Part shown: positions 9,133 through 19,278 of the stretch, piece after piece
Numbering within the stretch: the stretch's first letter is position 1
Layout: every line of letters begins with the position of its first letter
Source of the DNA: Bradyrhizobium sp. JYMT SZCCT0428
GTDB taxonomy: Bacteria; Pseudomonadota; Alphaproteobacteria; Rhizobiales; Xanthobacteraceae
DNA length: 64,000 nucleotides
Direction: 5' to 3'
NCBI RefSeq assembly: GCF_018131075.1
Contig: NZ_JAFCLS010000001.1
Location: 124,001-188,000, forward strand
Notes under the pieces: model-generated
Told to the model about the DNA's origin: nothing
The model's database searches: none
What the model saw: only the letters and a program-made list of their open reading frames with translations
Made by a program: the position numbers and the translations under genes

Positions 9133-12100
9133 ATGCCCAACAAGATGTTGATCGATGCCACCCACCCGGAAGAGACCCGGGTCGTCGTGGTCCGCGGCAA
9201 TCGCGTCGAAGAATTTGATTTCGAGACCGCCCAGCGCAAACAACTGCGCGGCAATATCTACCTCGCCAAGGTCACGCGCGTAGAGCCGTCGCTGCAGGCG
9301 GCCTTCATCGAATATGGCGGCAACCGCCACGGCTTCCTGGCCTTCAGCGAAATCCACCCCGACTATTACCAGATCCCGGTCGCCGACCGGCAGGCGCTGA
9401 TCGAGGCTGACGAACGCGCCCATCGCGAGGCCGAGGAAGAGAGCGAGAACCGCTCCTCCAACCGTCACCGCGGCCGTTCGCGCCACCGCACCGCCCGCCG
9501 CCGCGGCCATGGCGAGCGGGTCCAGAGCGACGTCGTCGACAACGCCGCGATCGATCCGGCGCAGGCCGCCCAGCCCTATGAGGGCGAGGCGCAGCGCTTG
9601 CATGAAGGCGCGCACCCCGACGAAGCCCACGCCCAGGATGCCGATCACCATCCCGCCGATGCAGCTGACCACGGCCACGGTCATGGGCACGTTGTGCATG
9701 ATCACGACGATCATTCGCATGAACATGGTCGTCCCCAGGAAGACCACGTCCAAGATGGCGTCCAAGAGCACGTCCAAGAACACGTCCAGGATCACGCCCC
9801 TGATCATGCCGCGGCCGAAGCCCCGGTAGCTTCCTTCCCATCCGATGCGGCACCGGTTGAGGCCGTCGCCGCGCCGGCAGAGGCAGCGGCCAGCGCCGAA
9901 AGCCACGAGGATCATGCGCATCACGACGAGCCGGCGCATGAGGCACGGCACGACGACGAACACGCGCTCGAAAACGCCGCCCATGCCGATGACGCGCCGC
10001 GCGCCGAGCATGCCGGCGAGGAATACGCCGCCGCTTCCCACGAGGATCGTGCCCCCGCGCCGGAAGGCGACGAGCAAGACGACGACGATGAAGACGATGG
10101 CGACGATGCCGAAGAGGAAGTCGTCGAATCCGTCGGCGGCGACGATGTGCTCGAGGAAGTGCCGGAGCGCGCCTTCCGCCCGCGCCGCCAGTACAAGATC
10201 CAGGAAGTCATCAAGCGCCGCCAGGTCATGCTGGTGCAGGTCGTCAAGGAAGAGCGCGGCAACAAGGGCGCGGCGCTGACCACCTATCTGTCGTTGGCCG
10301 GCCGTTACGCCGTGCTGATGCCCAACACCGCGCGCGGCGGCGGCATCAGCCGCAAGATCACCTCGGCCCAGGACCGTTCGCGGCTCAAGGAAGTGGTGCA
10401 GGATCTCGACGTGCCCGAGGGCATGGGCATCATCTTGCGCACCGCCGGCGCCTCGCGCACCAAGCCCGAAATCAAGCGCGACTTCGAATATCTGATCCGC
10501 ATGTGGGAAACCGTGCGCGACATGACGCTGAAGTCGCAGGCGCCGACGCTGGTCTACGAGGAAGGCTCGCTGATCAAGCGTTCGCTGCGCGACCTCTACA
10601 ACAAGGAAATCGACGAAATCCAGGTCGCCGGCCAGGCCGGCTATGATGAAGCCCGCGACTTCATGAAGATGCTGATGCCCTCGAACGTGCGGGCGGTCCG
10701 GCAATATCGCGACGGCCAGCCGCTGTTCTCAAGGATGGGCGTCGAGAGCCAGCTCGATGCGATGTTCTCGCCGACGGTGCAATTGCGTTCGGGCGGCTAC
10801 ATCGTCATCAACCAGACCGAAGCTTTGGTCTCGATCGACGTCAACTCCGGGCGATCGACCCGCGAGCACCACATCGAGGACACCGCGCTCAAGACCAACC
10901 TCGAAGCGTCAGAGGAAGTCGCGCGGCAGCTGCGTCTGCGCGATCTCGCGGGCCTGATCGTCATCGACTTCATCGACATGGACGAGAAGCGCAACAACCG
11001 CGCGGTCGAGCGCAAGCTAAGCGACTGCCTGCGGCAGGACCGCGCCCGCATCCAGGTCGGCCGCATCTCGCATTTCGGCCTGTTGGAAATGTCGCGCCAG
11101 CGCATCCGCGCCAGCGTGCTGGAGAGTTCGACCGAGCCCTGCGCGCATTGCGGCGGCAGCGGCCATGTCCGCTCGGTGTCGTCGGTGGCGCTGCAATTGC
11201 TGCGCGGCATCGAAGAAATCCTGATGAAGGGCGCGACCCACAATCTGGTGGTGCGCACCCGCACCGACGTCGCGCTCTACGTCCTCAACCACAAGCGCGG
11301 ACATCTGCGCGATCTCGAAAACGCCTTCAAGGTCACGCTTGCGGTGGTCGCCGATCCCACCGTGGCCGGCCAGCAATCGTTCATCATCGATCGCGGCGAA
11401 CAGGTGCACACGCTGGAAGCAGCCAAGGCCTTGCTCGCAGCGCAGGCCGCAGCCTCGCCGTCGCAGGTCGAGGAAGCCTATGACGACGAAGAGCCGTTCG
11501 ACATCGAAGGTGAAGTCGAGACCGAAGAGACCGAAGGCCTGACCGAGGAAGCCGCAGGCGGCGAAGAAGTCGCCGGTGAAAGCGAAGCCGACGGCCACCG
11601 CCGCAAGCGCCGCCGGCGCCGCCGCGGCCGTGGCGAGCCGCGTGAAGGCGGCGCTCCGCGCGACGACAATGACGCCCTGCGCGTTGTCCCCGAAAGCGCT
11701 GATGGCGCAGTCACGGTTGCCGACGACGGCGAAGCCGACGACGACGAGGGCGACGAACAGGGAGCTGTTGCGCGCGGCGAACAGGGACCAAACGGCGAGC
11801 GGCGCCCGCGCCGTCGCGGACGTCGCGGCGGACGCCGCCGGCGTGGCAGCGGACCGGAAGATGGTCTCGCCGGATCGATCTCCGACGAACTCGGACCGAC
11901 CCCGGTTTCGGAAGTCGCCAGCGCGGTAGCCGATTTCGACGGCCCCTCCTCTGAGCCGGCGCCGACATTGGTTGAACCCGAGCCCGTTTCGCAGCCGCCG
12001 CAACCGCAATGGCAGCCCGCGGAACACGCCTCGCCCGAAACCGTCAGCAGCGCGCCCACGCCGACGCCTGAGGAAACCGCACAGGAGGCCGACCGGGCCG

Positions 12101-12312
12101 CCGCGCGGCGGCGTTCGACGGTGCGCGAAAAAGTCTCGTTCCTGACCAGCGCCCCGTCCGAGCCAGCACCGGCCGTCAGCCATAGCGAGGCGGAGCCGGC
12201 GGCAACGGCCGCCCCTGGTCCCGCGCCCGCTGAGCCCGCGCCTGCCGCAACCAGCGAAGCCGCGCCGCGCAAGGCCGGCTGGTGGTCACGGCGTTTCGGC
12301 AGCGGCGAATAA
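9133..12312 (+). CDS. rne: Ribonuclease E with large His/Asp-rich insertion in the S1 domain
   Basis: 1059 residues from ATG at 9133 (MPNKMLIDATHPEETRV matches family N-termini; the frame extends further upstream without homology). RNase E is the main endonuclease of mRNA decay and rRNA processing. The S1 RNA-binding domain begins near residue 35, is interrupted at about 97-350 by a disordered insert very rich in His, Asp, Glu and Ala, and resumes near 354. Catalytic aspartates lie in IDVNSG (about 568) and DFIDMDEK (about 612); the zinc-link CAHC is near 669. The C-terminal half has Arg-rich RNA-binding blocks and an acidic Pro/Ala scaffold. A terminator follows. Confidence 0.95.
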   Translation: MPNKMLIDATHPEETRVVVVRGNRVEEFDFETAQRKQLRGNIYLAKVTRVEPSLQAAFIEYGGNRHGFLAFSEIHPDYYQIPVADRQALIEADERAHREAEEESENRSSNRHRGRSRHRTARRRGHGERVQSDVVDNAAIDPAQAAQPYEGEAQRLHEGAHPDEAHAQDADHHPADAADHGHGHGHVVHDHDDHSHEHGRPQEDHVQDGVQEHVQEHVQDHAPDHAAAEAPVASFPSDAAPVEAVAAPAEAAASAESHEDHAHHDEPAHEARHDDEHALENAAHADDAPRAEHAGEEYAAASHEDRAPAPEGDEQDDDDEDDGDDAEEEVVESVGGDDVLEEVPERAFRPRRQYKIQEVIKRRQVMLVQVVKEERGNKGAALTTYLSLAGRYAVLMPNTARGGGISRKITSAQDRSRLKEVVQDLDVPEGMGIILRTAGASRTKPEIKRDFEYLIRMWETVRDMTLKSQAPTLVYEEGSLIKRSLRDLYNKEIDEIQVAGQAGYDEARDFMKMLMPSNVRAVRQYRDGQPLFSRMGVESQLDAMFSPTVQLRSGGYIVINQTEALVSIDVNSGRSTREHHIEDTALKTNLEASEEVARQLRLRDLAGLIVIDFIDMDEKRNNRAVERKLSDCLRQDRARIQVGRISHFGLLEMSRQRIRASVLESSTEPCAHCGGSGHVRSVSSVALQLLRGIEEILMKGATHNLVVRTRTDVALYVLNHKRGHLRDLENAFKVTLAVVADPTVAGQQSFIIDRGEQVHTLEAAKALLAAQAAASPSQVEEAYDDEEPFDIEGEVETEETEGLTEEAAGGEEVAGESEADGHRRKRRRRRRGRGEPREGGAPRDDNDALRVVPESADGAVTVADDGEADDDEGDEQGAVARGEQGPNGERRPRRRGRRGGRRRRGSGPEDGLAGSISDELGPTPVSEVASAVADFDGPSSEPAPTLVEPEPVSQPPQPQWQPAEHASPETVSSAPTPTPEETAQEADRAAARRRSTVREKVSFLTSAPSEPAPAVSHSEAEPAATAAPGPAPAEPAPAATSEAAPRKAGWWSRRFGSGE

Positions 12313-12333
12313 GGACGACCTAAGTTCAAACGG

Positions 12334-12365
12334 AAAAACCGCCCGGTAACGCCGGGCGGTTTTTT
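12334..12365 (+). terminator. Rho-independent terminator of rne
   Basis: CCGCCCGG (12339-12346), a 5-base loop and CCGGGCGG (12352-12359) form a perfect 8-bp stem preceded by five A and followed by six T, 21 bases after the rne stop. With A and T runs on both sides it can also end the converging dctA transcript. Confidence 0.92.
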
Positions 12366-12397
12366 GTTGCAGCAACGCGTCTTCAGAAAAATGATCG

Positions 12398-13726
12398 TCA
12401 GTCGGTCGAGAGCGCGGTCTCCATGTCGGTCGGGTCGATCTGCTTGTTGAGATTGGCGTGCAGCTTCTCCTGATCGAGTTCGCCCTCCCACCACGACACC
12501 ACGATGCAGGCGACGCCGTTGCCGCAGAGGTTGGTCAGCGCGCGGCACTCGCTCATGAACTTGTCGATGCCGAGCACGATGGCCATGCCGGGCACCAGCC
12601 GCGGATCGACCACCGCGAGCGTTGCCGCCAGCGTGATGAAGCCCGCACCTGTGATGCCCGAGGCGCCCTTCGAAGTCAGCATCGCCACCAACAGGATGGT
12701 GATCTGCTGGCCCATAGTGAGATCGAAACCGAGCGCCTGCGCGATGAACAGCGTCGCCAGCGTCATGTAGATGTTGGTGCCGTCGAGGTTGAACGAGTAA
12801 CCGGTCGGCACCACCAGGCCGACGACCGACTTCGAACAGCCGAGCCGCTCCAGCTTTTCCATCAGCGAGGGCAGCGCGCTCTCGGACGACGAGGTGCCGA
12901 GCACGATCAAAAGTTCGTCCTTGATGTAGGACAGGAACTTGAGGATCGAGAACCCGACTATGCGCGCGATGGTGCCGAGCACGATCAAGACGAACAGCGC
13001 CGCGGTGACGTAGAAGGTCGCGATCAGCCCGACCAGGTTCACGATGGCGCCGGTGCCGAACTTGCCGATCGTATAGGCCATGGCGCCGAACGCGCCGATC
13101 GGCGCGGCCCTCATCACGATCGCGATCACGCCGAACACCGCGTGCGCGGCGTCGTCGATGAAGGAACGCAGGCTATGGCCACGCTTGCCGAGCGCCATGA
13201 CCGAAAAGCCGAACAGGATCGAAAACAGCAGTACTTGCAGGATTTCACCCTGCGCGAAGGCGCCGACGACGGTGTCGGGAATGATGTGCAGGAAGAAATC
13301 GACCGACTTCTGGGCCTCGGCCTGCTTGGCGAATCCGGCGACCTTGGCCGCGTCAGCCATGGCGCCGCCGAAGCCGTGGCCCGGCTTGACCACATTGCCG
13401 ATGAGCAGCCCGATCACCAGCGCAAAGGTCGAGACGATTTCGAAGTAGATCAGCGCCTTGATGCCGATGCGGCCGACCTTCTTGGCGTCCTGGATATGGG
13501 CGATGCCCGACACCACGGTGCAGAAGATGATCGGCGCGATCACCATCTTGATCAGCTTGATGAAGCCGTCACCGAGCGCCTTGATCCAGTCGTTGGTCGC
13601 GAGCGCCGGCCAGAGCCAGCCGGTCAGCGCGCCGAGCACGATGGCGATCAGCACCTGGACGTAGAGAATCTTGTACCAGGGCCTGCCCGCGCTCACCGGC
13701 GCTTCAGCCGCAATCGTTGCCGCCAT
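12398..13726 (-). CDS. dctA: C4-dicarboxylate:cation symporter
   Basis: 442 residues with the eight-helix DAACS fold: serine-rich hairpin [21 protein letters not shown] (cation/substrate loop) and the [15 protein letters not shown] hairpin region. It imports succinate, fumarate and malate across the inner membrane; in rhizobia it feeds bacteroids. The start at 13726 ([10 protein letters not shown]) is chosen because a GGGAG ribosome site sits 9 bases upstream; a longer frame to 13765 lacks one. No dctB/dctD regulators are beside it. It converges on rne and shares the terminator region. Confidence 0.93.
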   Translation of the reverse strand: MAATIAAEAPVSAGRPWYKILYVQVLIAIVLGALTGWLWPALATNDWIKALGDGFIKLIKMVIAPIIFCTVVSGIAHIQDAKKVGRIGIKALIYFEIVSTFALVIGLLIGNVVKPGHGFGGAMADAAKVAGFAKQAEAQKSVDFFLHIIPDTVVGAFAQGEILQVLLFSILFGFSVMALGKRGHSLRSFIDDAAHAVFGVIAIVMRAAPIGAFGAMAYTIGKFGTGAIVNLVGLIATFYVTAALFVLIVLGTIARIVGFSILKFLSYIKDELLIVLGTSSSESALPSLMEKLERLGCSKSVVGLVVPTGYSFNLDGTNIYMTLATLFIAQALGFDLTMGQQITILLVAMLTSKGASGITGAGFITLAATLAVVDPRLVPGMAIVLGIDKFMSECRALTNLCGNGVACIVVSWWEGELDQEKLHANLNKQIDPTDMETALSTD

Positions 13727-13844
13727 GACGTCTACTCCCGTTCGACCTGCGGCGTTCTGCCACACCCCCCGCCCGCTAGCACAGCCAAATTATTTCGGCC
13801 AGCGGAAATCGGGGGGCGTTGCGCCGGTGTCCGAACGGGTTCGG

Positions 13845-14450
13845 TCAGCGGCGGTCGAATGGGCGGCGGAACAAAGGTACGAGCGTAGCGCCGAGCGCGT
13901 TCTTGATCAGCGACGCCGCGATGAACGGCGCTATGCCGACCAGCCAAGCTTTTTCAACGCCGAGCTTGATGCCAAACGCCAGCCAGGCAAACCCGGCCGC
14001 GAGAATGATGACGTGGCCAAGTCCCATGGCGATGAAAAGCAGAGGTACTGACCGATCCCAGCCACGCTCGCTCAGCCATCCCGTGACGAAGGCCGCCGCC
14101 ACGAAGCCGTAGAGATATCCGGCCGTGGGCCCGAGCAACGGCGCAAGACCGCCGACGGGGCCTGCGAATACCGGAAATCCGATCGCGCCTTCGGCGAGAT
14201 AGGCCACGACCGTTGCGCTGCCGAGGCGCCAGCCATAGGCCGCCCCGATCATCAATACGACCAGAGTCTGCAGCGTCATCGGCACATAGGGCAAAGGCAG
14301 ATTGACCTTCGCCGACAGGGTCAGCAGCGCGGTTCCCCATGCAATCAGGATCACACTGCGCATCAGTCCGGAGCGACTTACGGGATGCGGCCACAGAATG
14401 GCGGCGAGCGGAAAATGCGGTGCAACGACAGGCTGAGATGTGTCGGACAA
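13845..14450 (-). CDS. bioY: Biotin transporter BioY
   Basis: 201 residues with about six hydrophobic segments and the BioY signature PLPYVPMTLQTLVVLMIGAAYG plus GPTAGYLYGF. BioY is the substrate-binding S component of biotin transporters; no ecf ATPase genes (bioM/bioN) lie beside it, so it may work alone or with distant partners. It is 55 bases downstream of the aminotransferase on the same strand. Biotin supply is relevant to accB/accC about 7 kb away. Confidence 0.92.
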   Translation of the reverse strand: MSDTSQPVVAPHFPLAAILWPHPVSRSGLMRSVILIAWGTALLTLSAKVNLPLPYVPMTLQTLVVLMIGAAYGWRLGSATVVAYLAEGAIGFPVFAGPVGGLAPLLGPTAGYLYGFVAAAFVTGWLSERGWDRSVPLLFIAMGLGHVIILAAGFAWLAFGIKLGVEKAWLVGIAPFIAASLIKNALGATLVPLFRRPFDRR

Positions 14451-14504
14451 GATGGTTCCCCGATTCAGATGACAGATATGGATGATGATGGTGGCTGACT
14501 CGCC

Positions 14505-15704
14505 CTACCCAAGCCAGCGCGCAATGCGGCTCACGGCTTCGTGCATCTCGTCGGAAGAGCGTGCATAGGAGAAGCGCACAAAGGCACGTCCGTGGATCGG
14601 GTCGAAATCGACGCCGGGCGTGGCCGCGACGTGGGCTTTCTCCAGCATCCGGCTGGCGAATTCAAAGCTGTCGGACGTGAATTGCGAAACGTCGGCATAG
14701 AGATAGAACGCGCCGTCGGCCGGCAGGAAATTGGTCAGGCCGGCCTTCGGCAATCCATCGATCAGGATGCGGCGGTTCTCCTGATAACCGCGCTTGATCG
14801 CTTCCATTTCCGCCGTCCCCTCGAACGCGGCCTCCGCTGCGATCTGCGACAGCGTCGGCACCGAGATCGACAGGTTCTGCTGCAACCGTTCGATCGGCCG
14901 CACCAGCGGCTCGGGCACCACCATCCAGCCGACCCGCCAGCCGGTCATGCAGAAATATTTCGAGAACGAATTGATCACCAAGGCCTGCGGCGACAGTTCG
15001 GCGGCGGACACCGCGGGAAATGCGTAATCGAGGCCGTGATAGATCTCGTCCGATATGAAGCGAATGCCGGCGCTCTCGGCCGCCGCCATCAGGCTGGTGA
15101 GCGCTTCGCGGGACATCATGGTTCCCGTCGGATTGGCGGGACTGCCGACCAGCACGCCCCTAAGCGGCGTCTTGCGATGCGCGGCCAGCAAGGCTTCGCC
15201 GGTCAGCGCATGCCGTGTCTCGCTCGTGGTCTCGATCAGTACAGGCTCGCAGCCGAGCGCGGTGAGGATGTGCCGGTACGGCGGATAACCGGGCACGGTC
15301 ACCGCCACGCGGTCACCCGGTTCGAACATCGCCAGGAACGCGAGGATGAAGCCGCCCGACGAGCCCGTGGTGACCACGATCCGCTCGGGCTCAACGCTGC
15401 AGCCGTAAGTATCGCGGTAGTGACGGGCGATGCGCGCGCGCAGTGAGGGAATGCCGAGCGCGGAAGTATAATCGATCCGGCCATCGTCAAGCGCGAGACG
15501 TGCCGCCGCCAGCGCCGTCTTCGGAGCTGGTGCCGCCGGCTGGCCGACCTCCATGTGAATGACGTGGCCGCCGGCCGCCTCGATCCGGGCCGCCGCCGCC
15601 ATCACGTCCATCACCATGAAAGGTGGAACATCGCTCCGGCTGGAAGCCGTTAGCAGGGTTTTAGCGCGGTCCTTAAGAGTCGATTCGAGCATCGCTATCT
15701 GCAA
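14505..15704 (-). CDS. PLP-dependent class I/II aminotransferase
   Basis: 399 residues. The fold-type I signatures are clear: GSSGGFILA, SPANPTGT, SDEIYHGLDY and the PLP-lysine motif NSFSKYF (around residue 245) followed by GWRVGW. It transfers amino groups between amino and keto acids, with aspartate or aromatic substrates as the usual options. The N-terminus could begin at the second Met (15692) instead of 15704. It is transcribed towards bioY. Its promoter region is shared, divergently, with the M48 protease and contains a dispersed repeat. Confidence 0.9.
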   Translation of the reverse strand: MQIAMLESTLKDRAKTLLTASSRSDVPPFMVMDVMAAAARIEAAGGHVIHMEVGQPAAPAPKTALAAARLALDDGRIDYTSALGIPSLRARIARHYRDTYGCSVEPERIVVTTGSSGGFILAFLAMFEPGDRVAVTVPGYPPYRHILTALGCEPVLIETTSETRHALTGEALLAAHRKTPLRGVLVGSPANPTGTMMSREALTSLMAAAESAGIRFISDEIYHGLDYAFPAVSAAELSPQALVINSFSKYFCMTGWRVGWMVVPEPLVRPIERLQQNLSISVPTLSQIAAEAAFEGTAEMEAIKRGYQENRRILIDGLPKAGLTNFLPADGAFYLYADVSQFTSDSFEFASRMLEKAHVAATPGVDFDPIHGRAFVRFSYARSSDEMHEAVSRIARWLG

Positions 15705-15780
15705 TTTGATCTGATAACGCCGGTTTCGAGTTCCGGCACCGGTTACCGCCCCAGACTGGCCGTATTCGGTGGCTCCTTAT

Positions 15781-15837
15781 AGCGCTTTCAAGCCAAGTGG
15801 ATACCGGTCCGCGGGAAGAAAAAAGCGTCAAAACAAG
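15781..15837. repeat. Dispersed palindromic repeat unit, copy 1
   Basis: The unit runs from AGCGCTTTCAAGCCAAGTGG through an ACCGGT core to AAAAAGCGTCAAAACAAG. The ends and core recur, rearranged around an inserted hairpin, at 19279-19351. Units of this form are widespread in Bradyrhizobium and Rhodopseudomonas intergenic DNA as far as I recall. Confidence 0.6.
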
Positions 15838-15929
15838 AGACTGGCGTTCGGTTCTGATTTAATCAGGGCTGCCCGGCCCGACCGCCGATTGACTGCCAGT
15901 TCCGCCGCTAACGCCCAATAGATTGCTTC

Positions 15930-17330
15930 ATGTTGTTCCGCCTCGCGCACCGCAAAACGACGCTGAAACTGACCGCCCTCGCCACAGCGGCCGCGCTTGT
16001 CATGACGCCGACGCTCGCCGCGGCCCAGAACAAGGGCCCCCCGGTGCTGCGCGATACCGAGTCGGAGCAATTGCTGCGCGACTACACGAGGCCGATCCTG
16101 CGCGCCGCCGGCATGGAGAAGCAGAACATCCAGATGGTGATCATCAACGAAGGCGTCTTCAACGCTTTCGTCGCCGACGGCCGTCGCATCTTCGTCAACT
16201 ATGGCGCGATGATGCAATCGGAGACGCCGAACCAGATCATCGGCGTGCTGGCGCACGAGACCGGCCATCTGGCCGGCGGTCACCTCTCAAAACTGCGCGA
16301 GCGGCTGGCGGAAGCGCAGACCCAGATGATCATCGCCATGCTGCTCGGCGCCGGCGCCATGGTGGCGGGCGCGCGCGGCGGCGGCAACAGCGGCCTGGCC
16401 AATGCAGGTGCGGCCACGATGTCGGCACCCGCCGAGGTGATCAAGCGCACCCTGCTTTCCTATGTGCGGCAGCAGGAGGAAAACGCCGACAAGGCCGGCG
16501 TGAAATTCCTCAATGTCACCGGCCAGTCGGCCCGCGGCATGTACGAGACCTTCAAACGCTTCTCCGACGAGAGCCTGTTCGCGGCGCGCGGCGCCGACCC
16601 CTACGTGCAGTCGCACCCGATGCCGGCCGAGCGCGTCCGCGCCCTGGAAGAGCTCGCCCGTTCCAGTCCCTATTGGGACAAGAAGGACGACCCGGCCCTG
16701 CAAATGCGCCACGATATGGTGCGCGCCAAGATCTCCGGCTTCATGGAGCGGCAGGACACCGTGTTCCGACGCTATCCGCTGTCCAACACCAGCGTGCCCG
16801 CGCGTTATGCGCGTGCCATCACCACCTACCTGCACGGCGACCTGCGCAGCGCGCTGGCCCAGATCGACAGCCTGATCCAGCTGCAACCCGCCAATGCCTA
16901 TTTCTACGAACTGCGCGGCCAGGCTTTGCTGGAAGGCGGCAAGCCGGCCGAGGCCATCGCGCCGCTGCGCAAGGCCGTGCAGCTTTCCAACAACGCCCCG
17001 CTGATCGAGATGCTACTTGGGCAGGCGCTGGTGGCGTCCGACAACAAGGCCTACACCGAGGAGGCGATCGCCATCCTGCGCGCGGCGCTGGCGCGCGAGA
17101 CCGAAGCCCCGATCGGCTACATGCAGCTCGCGATGGCCTATGGCCGCAAGGGCGACTACGCGCAGGCGGATCTCGCATCGGCCCAGGCCGCGTACCTGCG
17201 CGGCGACAACAAGACCGCACGCGATCTTGCCTCGCGGGCCAAGACGCGGTTCGCGATCGGGACCCCGGGATGGGTCAAAGCTGACGATATTGTGAGCGCC
17301 AAACCGCTTCCCGGCCAAAGAAGCAACTAG
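15930..17330 (+). CDS. M48 family periplasmic metalloprotease with TPR repeats (BepA-like)
   Basis: 466 residues with a signal peptide (cleavage after about 32, AAA-QN). The zinc site HETGH is at 109-113 and the third ligand lies in the QQEENADKAG helix. The C-terminal 180 residues form tetratricopeptide repeats. This is the BepA/YfgC layout: a chaperone-protease for outer-membrane proteins (LptD, BAM clients) in the periplasm. Full length for the family. A DsbA-like gene follows after 109 bases on the same strand, which fits a shared role in envelope protein quality control. Confidence 0.92.
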   Translation: MLFRLAHRKTTLKLTALATAAALVMTPTLAAAQNKGPPVLRDTESEQLLRDYTRPILRAAGMEKQNIQMVIINEGVFNAFVADGRRIFVNYGAMMQSETPNQIIGVLAHETGHLAGGHLSKLRERLAEAQTQMIIAMLLGAGAMVAGARGGGNSGLANAGAATMSAPAEVIKRTLLSYVRQQEENADKAGVKFLNVTGQSARGMYETFKRFSDESLFAARGADPYVQSHPMPAERVRALEELARSSPYWDKKDDPALQMRHDMVRAKISGFMERQDTVFRRYPLSNTSVPARYARAITTYLHGDLRSALAQIDSLIQLQPANAYFYELRGQALLEGGKPAEAIAPLRKAVQLSNNAPLIEMLLGQALVASDNKAYTEEAIAILRAALARETEAPIGYMQLAMAYGRKGDYAQADLASAQAAYLRGDNKTARDLASRAKTRFAIGTPGWVKADDIVSAKPLPGQRSN

Positions 17331-17439
17331 CGCCGCTACCGGAAATAAACTGAGTTGCACTACAACCGAACCTGAACAGCTATTCCAAGTGCCGGCCTTC
17401 ATGTGAACGGCCCGGAACTCGCCACCCAAGGATTTACCG

Positions 17440-18207
17440 ATGCCTTTGCTCCGTTACCTTGCTTCCGCCCTGTTCGCGATCGCCCTGTGCGGCGCGTCTT
17501 TGCCGGCTTCCGCGCAGAGCTTCTCTGATGTCCAGCGCAAGGACATCGAGACCATCGTCCGGGAGTACCTGATCGCCCATCCCGAGGTGCTGGAAGAGGC
17601 GATGGCCGAACTGACCAGGCGCCAGTCCGCCGTCGAAGCCGAGAAGCATCAGGCCGGCATCGCCAAGAACGCCAACGCGATCTTCAACTCGCCGCGCAAC
17701 GTGACGCTCGGAAACAAGGACGGCGACGTCACCTTCGTCGAGTTCTTCGATTACAATTGCGGCTACTGCAAGCGCGCGATGCTCGACATGATGGAATTGA
17801 TCAAGGGCGATCCCAAGCTGAAGGTCGTGCTCAAGGAATTCCCGGTGCTGAGCACAGGTTCAGTCGAAGCCGCCCAGGTCGGCGTCGCGGTGCGGATGCA
17901 GGATCCGACCGGAAAGAAATATCTCGACTTCCACCAGAAGCTGCTCACCGGCCGCGGTGCCGCCGACAAGGCCCGCGCGCTTGCGGTCGCCAAGGAAGCC
18001 GGCCTCGACATGGCCAAGCTCGAAAAGGATCTGGCAAGCCCCGAAATCCGCGCCACGCTCGAGGAGAACATGAAGCTCGCCGAAGCCATGGGCATGAACG
18101 GCACCCCGAGCTATGTGATCGGCAAGCAGGTCGTGATCGGCGCGGTCGGCGTCGAGACCCTCAAGGAAAAGATCGGCATCGCCCGCTGCGGCAAGGCGAC
18201 CTGCTGA
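17440..18207 (+). CDS. DsbA/DsbG-type periplasmic thiol-disulfide oxidoreductase
   Basis: 255 residues. A signal peptide ends at about residue 27 (ASA-QS). A short helical N-terminal region (residues 30-80) precedes a thioredoxin fold with active site CGYC at 107-110 and the cis-proline loop GTPSYVIG near 220. It catalyses disulfide exchange in exported proteins; the N-terminal extension is typical of the ScsC/Com1-like branch. Downstream of the M48 protease and followed by a strong terminator. Confidence 0.9.
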   Translation: MPLLRYLASALFAIALCGASLPASAQSFSDVQRKDIETIVREYLIAHPEVLEEAMAELTRRQSAVEAEKHQAGIAKNANAIFNSPRNVTLGNKDGDVTFVEFFDYNCGYCKRAMLDMMELIKGDPKLKVVLKEFPVLSTGSVEAAQVGVAVRMQDPTGKKYLDFHQKLLTGRGAADKARALAVAKEAGLDMAKLEKDLASPEIRATLEENMKLAEAMGMNGTPSYVIGKQVVIGAVGVETLKEKIGIARCGKATC

Positions 18208-18237
18208 AGCCAGACGCCGGGTATCATTCGACGGACC

Positions 18238-18269
18238 AAATCCGGCTGCATCGCAGCCGGATTTTTTTT
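18238..18269 (+). terminator. Terminator after the DsbA-like gene
   Basis: TCCGGCTGC, loop ATC, GCAGCCGGA form a perfect 9-bp stem followed by eight T, 34 bases after the stop codon. Confidence 0.92.
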
Positions 18270-18344
18270 GCCCGCACGCTTGCTGCGACTGAACCGCGGC
18301 GACGCTGCCGCCACTAAGAGGGCTCCAACCAACAGGACCCCCGC

Positions 18345-19277
18345 ATGAGCCTGGCGCCGCCAACCACCGCTTACGACCTCGAACTGCTCACGACCGCGCC
18401 CGCCCGCGGCACCGATACCGATCACGGCTGGTGCTACGGCCTGCCGCCCGGAATTAGCGAGAGCCAATGGCCGCTCAGCCCGTATGACGGCTTTCCGATG
18501 CAGCCCTGCTTCACGCTGAAGCTGCCCGAGCAGTATCGCACCAAAGGTGCGGACTATGTCGCACTCACGATGTTCGCCGATCAGCAGCATGACGAGCCGA
18601 GCGAGATCAAAGCGGTCGCCGAATATCTCGCCGCGGAAACGCCGGAGCGCCCGGCCGATGCGAATTTGCTGCCGTACTGGATCTACAAGCAGAACCGGCA
18701 TCCGATGGAATTCCGGATGGAGGACATCATCGGCCACAATTTTGCGGCGATCTGGCTGACGGAAGCCGAGTTCGCAGGCCCACTCTGTCAGCCCCCTCGC
18801 CTCATTGGCAATCCGCTATTGCAAAGCAATCCGCCGCCGCCCTGGCTGGAGCTTGGCACGGCACGCGCCTGCTTCGACCTCCACAGCGGCAGCTATGACA
18901 GCGTCGAGGAGATCCTCAACAAATATTGGTACCGGCTGTTCGGCCGCGTGCCTGAGATCGGCCACCACGCCTACGGCATCGCAATCGCGGTGCGCGACGG
19001 CGATCCCAATGTGGGCCGGCCGCCGCGCGACAACATTTTGCACAAGGGCGAACTCGGCGCCTACATTCCACCCCACACCAAGGCGGCCGAGCCGCTCGAT
19101 CTGCCGCGGCTGGCGGGACGCAATCATCTCGGTGGCACCATGTTTCCCTACCAATGGACGCCGAAATACAGCGCGACCTATCTCGAGATCGAAGAGCACT
19201 TTGGCGGCTTCAATTTCGGCGGCGGCAACGCGCAGCTCGATCTCGAAACGATGGAGTTCGACTGGGCCTGCGGTTAA
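18345..19277 (+). CDS. Conserved hypothetical protein, 310 aa
   Basis: 310 residues, no signal peptide or membrane segment. It is rich in aromatic residues and Pro, with several distinctive stretches such as YGLPPGISESQWPLSPYDG near the start and GGTMFPYQWTPKYSATYLEIEEHFGGFNFGGGNAQLDLE near the end. The end segment resembles a cytosolic protein with a beta-rich fold, possibly of the DUF1963 kind, but I cannot assign a family with confidence. It stands alone between two terminator-like structures. Codon use matches its neighbours. Confidence 0.75.
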   Translation: MSLAPPTTAYDLELLTTAPARGTDTDHGWCYGLPPGISESQWPLSPYDGFPMQPCFTLKLPEQYRTKGADYVALTMFADQQHDEPSEIKAVAEYLAAETPERPADANLLPYWIYKQNRHPMEFRMEDIIGHNFAAIWLTEAEFAGPLCQPPRLIGNPLLQSNPPPPWLELGTARACFDLHSGSYDSVEEILNKYWYRLFGRVPEIGHHAYGIAIAVRDGDPNVGRPPRDNILHKGELGAYIPPHTKAAEPLDLPRLAGRNHLGGTMFPYQWTPKYSATYLEIEEHFGGFNFGGGNAQLDLETMEFDWACG

Positions 19278-19278
19278 C

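Noticed and set aside
9043..10704. Long minus-strand open frame (over 550 codons) opposite rne
   Set aside because: It is antisense to the acidic and His-rich RNase E region, has no family motifs and reflects high-GC third positions.
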